Shown here one piece after another: positions 61,119-61,122 of a DNA stretch of 61,122 nt. The position numbers and the translations under genes are program-made. Below the pieces are notes generated by a model. The model did no database searches and was not told the DNA's origin. It worked only from the letters and a program-made list of their open reading frames with translations. Position 1 is the stretch's first letter. Each line of letters opens with the position of its first letter. Origin of the DNA: Sphingobacteriales bacterium (GTDB lineage Bacteria > Bacteroidota > Bacteroidia > Sphingobacteriales > Sphingobacteriaceae); the NCBI GenBank assembly GCA_028288165.1, contig JAQBOG010000025.1:1-61122 (forward strand). The letters run 5' to 3'.

Positions 61119-61122
61119 TTTT

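Noticed and set aside
1..61122. CRISPR array, rRNA operon, prophage
   Set aside because: No regularly spaced identical repeats with unique spacers, no rRNA sequence and no phage structural or integrase gene was seen.

Overview
The window reads as chromosome of a member of Bacteroidota, most likely family Sphingobacteriaceae (Pedobacter or a close relative). The evidence is AT-rich DNA, a SusC/SusD pair run by an ECF sigma factor and FecR, DUF4290 and DUF5996 proteins, a two-component-propeller (HTCS-like) kinase, and the order tRNA-Leu, tig, clpP, clpX. The genus is inferred from gene content only; no rRNA is present.

Bases 1 to about 9,100 are an accessory region. All intact genes lie on the plus strand, each stands alone, and most are orphans: membrane proteins, a secreted RidA-like protein, a WG-repeat protein, an acyl-carrier-like protein and a DUF5996 protein. 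Between them are imperfect hairpin elements of about 105 to 133 bases. From 5,618 to 9,104 these elements and single genes alternate. The short GTTA-type box in front of a gene is the reverse complement of the box after the same gene. This is the arrangement expected of integron gene cassettes with attC sites, but no integrase is in the window. REP-like palindromes, the tail of a REP-associated tyrosine transposase and a broken histidine kinase show that the region is mobile and decaying.

From 9,500 to 15,700 lie a small lipoprotein, a BON-SH3 protein, a GlxA-type AraC regulator on the minus strand, and a plus-strand run of small proteins (GyrI-like, SRPBCC, VOC, DoxX, DUF1801). From 15,861 to 27,629 a minus-strand carbohydrate locus runs sigma factor, FecR, SusC, SusD, then a Tat-exported sugar isomerase-like protein and a heme-binding PVC-type dehydrogenase.

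From 28,146 to 38,400 come a SulP transporter with a beta-carbonic anhydrase (a likely bicarbonate pair), rlmF, a shortened HTCS-like kinase, a Nudix-type regulator, two DUF2382 stress proteins and an SRPBCC protein. From 38,463 to 45,118 a tight four-gene signalling operon encodes a CHASE3-GAF hybrid kinase with three receiver domains, CheR, CheB and a receiver-kinase-receiver protein; a decayed receiver copy follows.

From 45,752 to 61,122 the content is mostly housekeeping: tRNA-Leu(UAG), tig-clpP-clpX, AMP nucleosidase, a cystathionine beta-synthase-like enzyme, a GT39-type glycosyltransferase, murA with Asp at the usual Cys position, DUF4290, a UvrD/PcrA helicase, and a TPR protein with a kinase dimerisation domain but no ATPase domain. 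The window ends in two nearly identical tandem genes for tiny lipoproteins, and the array may continue past the edge. A dispersed repeat of about 90 bases occurs five times, always just downstream of a gene.
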